A DNA stretch of 8,612 bases from Gemmatimonadota bacterium. Lineage in GTDB: Bacteria > Gemmatimonadota > Gemmatimonadetes > Gemmatimonadales > GWC2-71-9. The stretch spans positions 1-8,612 of the forward strand of contig JAGGAG010000115.1 of assembly GCA_017889745.1 (NCBI GenBank), given 5' to 3'. Both the position numbers and the translations under genes were made by a program. The notes beneath the pieces were generated by a model, which was not told the origin of the DNA, ran no database searches, and saw only the letters and a program-made list of their open reading frames with translations. Of the stretch, positions 6,928 to 8,612 are shown piece by piece; position 1 is the first letter of the stretch, and every line of letters starts with the position of its first letter.

Positions 6928-6940
6928 ACCCGCACGGGCT
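6896..6940 (-). terminator. Long interrupted palindrome after the DUF2950 gene, likely terminator
   Basis: Two eight-base perfect stems are stacked. The inner is TGAACCGG (6909-6916) against CCGGTTCA (6921-6928) around a TCGG tetraloop. The outer is CCCGTGCG (6899-6906) against CGCACGGG (6931-6938), across a two-base internal mismatch. An AG/CT pair with one bulged base extends it. It begins 5 bases beyond the DUF2950 stop when read on the minus strand, where a terminator is expected. No T-tract follows, as is common in GC-rich genomes. Confidence 0.55.
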
Positions 6941-6945
6941 GAGCG

Positions 6946-7890
6946 TCACGGGACCTGCACCACCTGCCACGTCGAGTCGGGGTTGTAGCGCTCCATCGCC
7001 TTGAACGCCTCGAGCGTCTTCTCGCCGAGGTCCTTCTCGTACACGATGCCCTCGTAGCTCACGATGAAGGTCTGGATGCCGGTGACCCCGTAGTCCGCCG
7101 GTGCCGCGACGAGCGCGAAGCCCCCGATCATCGCTCCCGCCACTACGAAGTTCATCTCGCCCAGCGGGGCCGCCGGACCCTGCCCCTTGAGGACCTTGTA
7201 GTAGTAGCCGTGGAACGGCTTGCTGCGATCAGTGTAGCCCTCGGTGATGTAGCCGGCGATCTCCTCGCCCACCGGTCCGCGCCAGGTGCCGTCGGCGGTG
7301 CGCCACGCCAGCCCATCCTGCTTGCCGGGCGTGCTGATGACGCGCTGGGCATACTGGTTCACGAGCGCCCCGTCGTGCCTCACGCGCGCGTAATCGCGCT
7401 GCGCCTCCACGTAGCCGCGGCAGACCGTTATCGCATCGAGCTCGTTCTGCCCGATGCGCCGGCGCAGGATCTCTTCCTTGCCCGCCGCCGCATCGAAGTA
7501 CCACCTGCCGTCCCTCTCGACGATCGGGATCGGGCTCGGCCAGTCCTCGGCACCGACGTTGAGCACCGCGGACGTCCTCGTCGAATCGAACTCGAGCCGC
7601 TGGTGCACGCGCGCCTCCGCCGCGAAGGCGGCGGCATGGTTGCGGTCCGCCACCGTATCCGCGGACGCCACCAGCGGCTCCCCTTCCGGGCCCAGGATCG
7701 CCTTCAACTCCGGCACGTCGAACCGCTCCGCCGCGGCGACCATCGCGGTCACCGCCTCCTCCGGGGTAGCGAACGTCCGCTCGGGCACCGACCTGGCCGG
7801 ACTCTTCCGCTCGCCACACGCAGCGAGGAGGCTGAACACTGCCGCGGCCATGCCCAGCCTGTAGGTGACACGCATCGTCATGGTGTTCAT
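6946..7890 (-). CDS. DUF2950 family lipoprotein, 314 aa
   Basis: This is an envelope lipoprotein of the DUF2950 family; its biochemical role is unknown. Seen: a signal sequence with basic start (MRVTYR), hydrophobic core and a lipobox LAAC with Cys25 as the acylated residue, so the mature protein is membrane-anchored. Family motifs follow in order: FATPEEAV (40-47), VGAEDWPSPIPIV (112-124), AGKEEILRRRIGQNELDAI (136-154), a YVEAQRDYA segment (160-168), GKQDGLAW (189-196), HGYYYKVLKGQG (227-238), GGFALVAAPADYG (256-268), YEKDLGEKT (284-292) and YNPDSTW (302-308). The length is typical. The ATG at 7890 is chosen because it overlaps the upstream stop (ATGA, 7887-7890), has GGAGGG at 7899-7904 eight bases before it, and leads into the signal peptide. 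ATGs three and five codons on are possible. It is coupled to the DUF3300 gene, a pairing I recall from other bacterial genomes. Confidence 0.93.
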   Translation of the reverse strand: MNTMTMRVTYRLGMAAAVFSLLAACGERKSPARSVPERTFATPEEAVTAMVAAAERFDVPELKAILGPEGEPLVASADTVADRNHAAAFAAEARVHQRLEFDSTRTSAVLNVGAEDWPSPIPIVERDGRWYFDAAAGKEEILRRRIGQNELDAITVCRGYVEAQRDYARVRHDGALVNQYAQRVISTPGKQDGLAWRTADGTWRGPVGEEIAGYITEGYTDRSKPFHGYYYKVLKGQGPAAPLGEMNFVVAGAMIGGFALVAAPADYGVTGIQTFIVSYEGIVYEKDLGEKTLEAFKAMERYNPDSTWQVVQVP

Positions 7891-8612
7891 CGCCGGCGCC
7901 CTCCGCCACCACCACCTCGTGAGCCACCACCCCCACCGCGTGAGGCGCCCATGCTCGACGCGCCGCGCGAGCTGCTCGCACGGGCACTCGAGCCGCTGTA
8001 ACCGCCCTGGCCACCACTGAATCCGCTCTGCCCACCGCGCGAGCTCGGAACGTCGCGGCTCCCGATCTGGTCCCCGCGGGTGCCACCGGCTGGCTGCGTG
8101 CTCGCGCCCGGGCTGCGCTGGCCCGCACCACCGGCCGGTTGCGTGGCCGCGCCTGGGGCCCGCTGGCCCGCGCCGCCCGCCGGCTGCGTGCTGACGCCCG
8201 GGCCCCGTTGGCCCGCGCCACCCGCCGCCCCAGGTCGCTGGCCCTGCCCGGCGCCCGGCTGCCGGTTGCCGGCGCCTGCCCCGCGATCGCCGCCATACTT
8301 GTTCGCCACGTTTTGGGACGGGTACGGGGTTCCCCCGCGATGCTGCGGGTTGTGCTGCCAGTTGTTGTTTCCGCCGCCGCGATTGGTGTTGTGGTTGATC
8401 TGGTTGAAGTTGTTGTTGTTGTTGATGTAGACGTTGTTGCCACCCCAGCCGGCGTGACAGCACGAGCCACCCCAGATCGCCGCCCCCCACATCATGCCGA
8501 CCGTGAACGACACCATTGCCGCGCCCGGCGGATACGGTGGGTAGTAGATCGGCGGGTAGGGATAGACCGGCGGACCGTATACCACCGTCGGGCTGTACGT
8601 CGGCACGTAGAT
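7887..8612 (-). CDS. DUF3300 family envelope protein, C-terminal part (cut by window edge)
   Basis: Only the last 241 residues are present; the gene continues beyond base 8612. The visible part opens with IYVPTYSPTVVYG, the DUF3300 core motif (V-Y-V-P-x-Y-x-P-x-x-V-Y-G). A Pro/Tyr-rich run (14-29), a small hydrophobic Gly/Ala/Trp segment with a Cys-Cys pair (SCCHAGWGG, 50-58), an Asn-rich tract (59-84) and the typical NWQHNPQHRGGTPY (84-97) follow. The remainder is a low-complexity tail: a Gly/Gln/Pro region with three tandem 15-residue repeats (131-175), a Ser/Gly/Arg region, and a terminal run of glycines and arginines. Family members are predicted secreted or envelope proteins of unknown role. 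The signal sequence would lie off the window. The stop overlaps the DUF2950 start and the ribosome-binding site of that gene is inside the Gly/Arg-coding tail. The GTG at 8606 is an internal valine, not the start. Confidence 0.9.
   Translation of the reverse strand: MYVPTYSPTVVYGPPVYPYPPIYYPPYPPGAAMVSFTVGMMWGAAIWGGSCCHAGWGGNNVYINNNNNFNQINHNTNRGGGNNNWQHNPQHRGGTPYPSQNVANKYGGDRGAGAGNRQPGAGQGQRPGAAGGAGQRGPGVSTQPAGGAGQRAPGAATQPAGGAGQRSPGASTQPAGGTRGDQIGSRDVPSSRGGQSGFSGGQGGYSGSSARASSSRGASSMGASRGGGGGSRGGGGGGRRR
7899..7904 (-). promoter_or_regulatory. Ribosome-binding site of the DUF2950 gene
   Basis: On the minus strand this reads GGAGGG, eight bases before the ATG at 7890. It lies within the Gly/Arg codons of the DUF3300 tail and supports the chosen start. 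Confidence 0.7.
8088..8222 (-). repeat. Three tandem 45-base repeats coding a 15-residue Gly/Gln/Pro unit
   Basis: On the minus strand three consecutive units encode GGAGQR-x-PG-x-x-TQPA. The variable positions are Gly/Ala/Ser (7), Val/Ala/Ala (10) and Ser/Ala/Ser (11). A partial unit (GQGQRPGAA) precedes them and GGTRGDQ follows. The units sit in the disordered tail of the DUF3300 protein and probably vary in copy number by slippage or recombination. Confidence 0.85.
8409..8423 (-). repeat. (AAC)5 trinucleotide run coding five asparagines
   Basis: Five identical AAC codons lie in the Asn-rich tract of the DUF3300 protein. In-frame slippage would change the asparagine number without breaking the gene. 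Confidence 0.7.

Noticed and set aside
7891..8490. Extending the DUF2950 gene upstream to an ATG at 8490
   Set aside because: It would overlap the DUF3300 coding region out of frame and bury the lipoprotein signal peptide about 200 residues inside; the added sequence is Gln/Arg/Trp-rich nonsense.
7918..8500. Plus-strand Pro-rich open frames opposite the DUF3300 tail
   Set aside because: Their proline runs are the complement of the glycine codons of the DUF3300 tail; no start signal or motif supports them.

Overview
This is a G+C-rich bacterial window (roughly two thirds G+C by eye), with tight gene packing and ATGA start/stop overlaps. The gene set is a 2-oxoglutarate:ferredoxin oxidoreductase of the mycobacterial/Hydrogenobacter-like two-subunit type, a LarA-family protein, and a DUF3300/DUF2950 envelope pair. 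It fits a soil or freshwater phylum with GC-rich genomes, such as Gemmatimonadota, Acidobacteriota or Myxococcota. My lean is Gemmatimonadota, but nothing here proves it. There are no tRNA or rRNA genes, no CRISPR array, no insertion sequence and no recognisable phage gene.

Layout, left to right. Bases 1-239 hold no gene I can support. A plus-strand pair follows: a nickel-pincer-nucleotide-dependent LarA-like racemase (240-1565) and a membrane protein overlapping it by ATGA (1562-2395) that looks like the effector of a Pycsar defence system but has no cyclase beside it. After a 184-base gap comes korA-korB (2580-5458), also joined by ATGA, encoding the fused gamma/alpha and the beta subunits of a CoA-dependent, ferredoxin-reducing 2-oxoglutarate oxidoreductase. 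After a 153-base leader with a plausible -10 box comes a YdiK-like AI-2E-family permease (5612-6718), with a perfect hairpin over its stop codon.

The right third is on the minus strand and converges on the permease gene. A translationally coupled pair runs leftward: the C-terminal part of a DUF3300 protein (7887-8612, cut by the window edge) and then a DUF2950 lipoprotein (6946-7890). Between the convergent units, at about 6769-6927 on the minus strand, is a decayed C-terminal fragment of a second AI-2E-family permease. A long interrupted palindrome (6896-6940) sits just past the DUF2950 stop.

The korAB genes would supply succinyl-CoA and reduced ferredoxin. LarA would interconvert a 2-hydroxyacid, if NPN cofactor synthesis (larB/C/E) is encoded elsewhere. 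The DUF3300/DUF2950 pair acts in the envelope by an unknown mechanism. The strongest lead is the orphan Pycsar-effector-like gene coupled to larA. I do not see a complete, clearly new multi-gene system.
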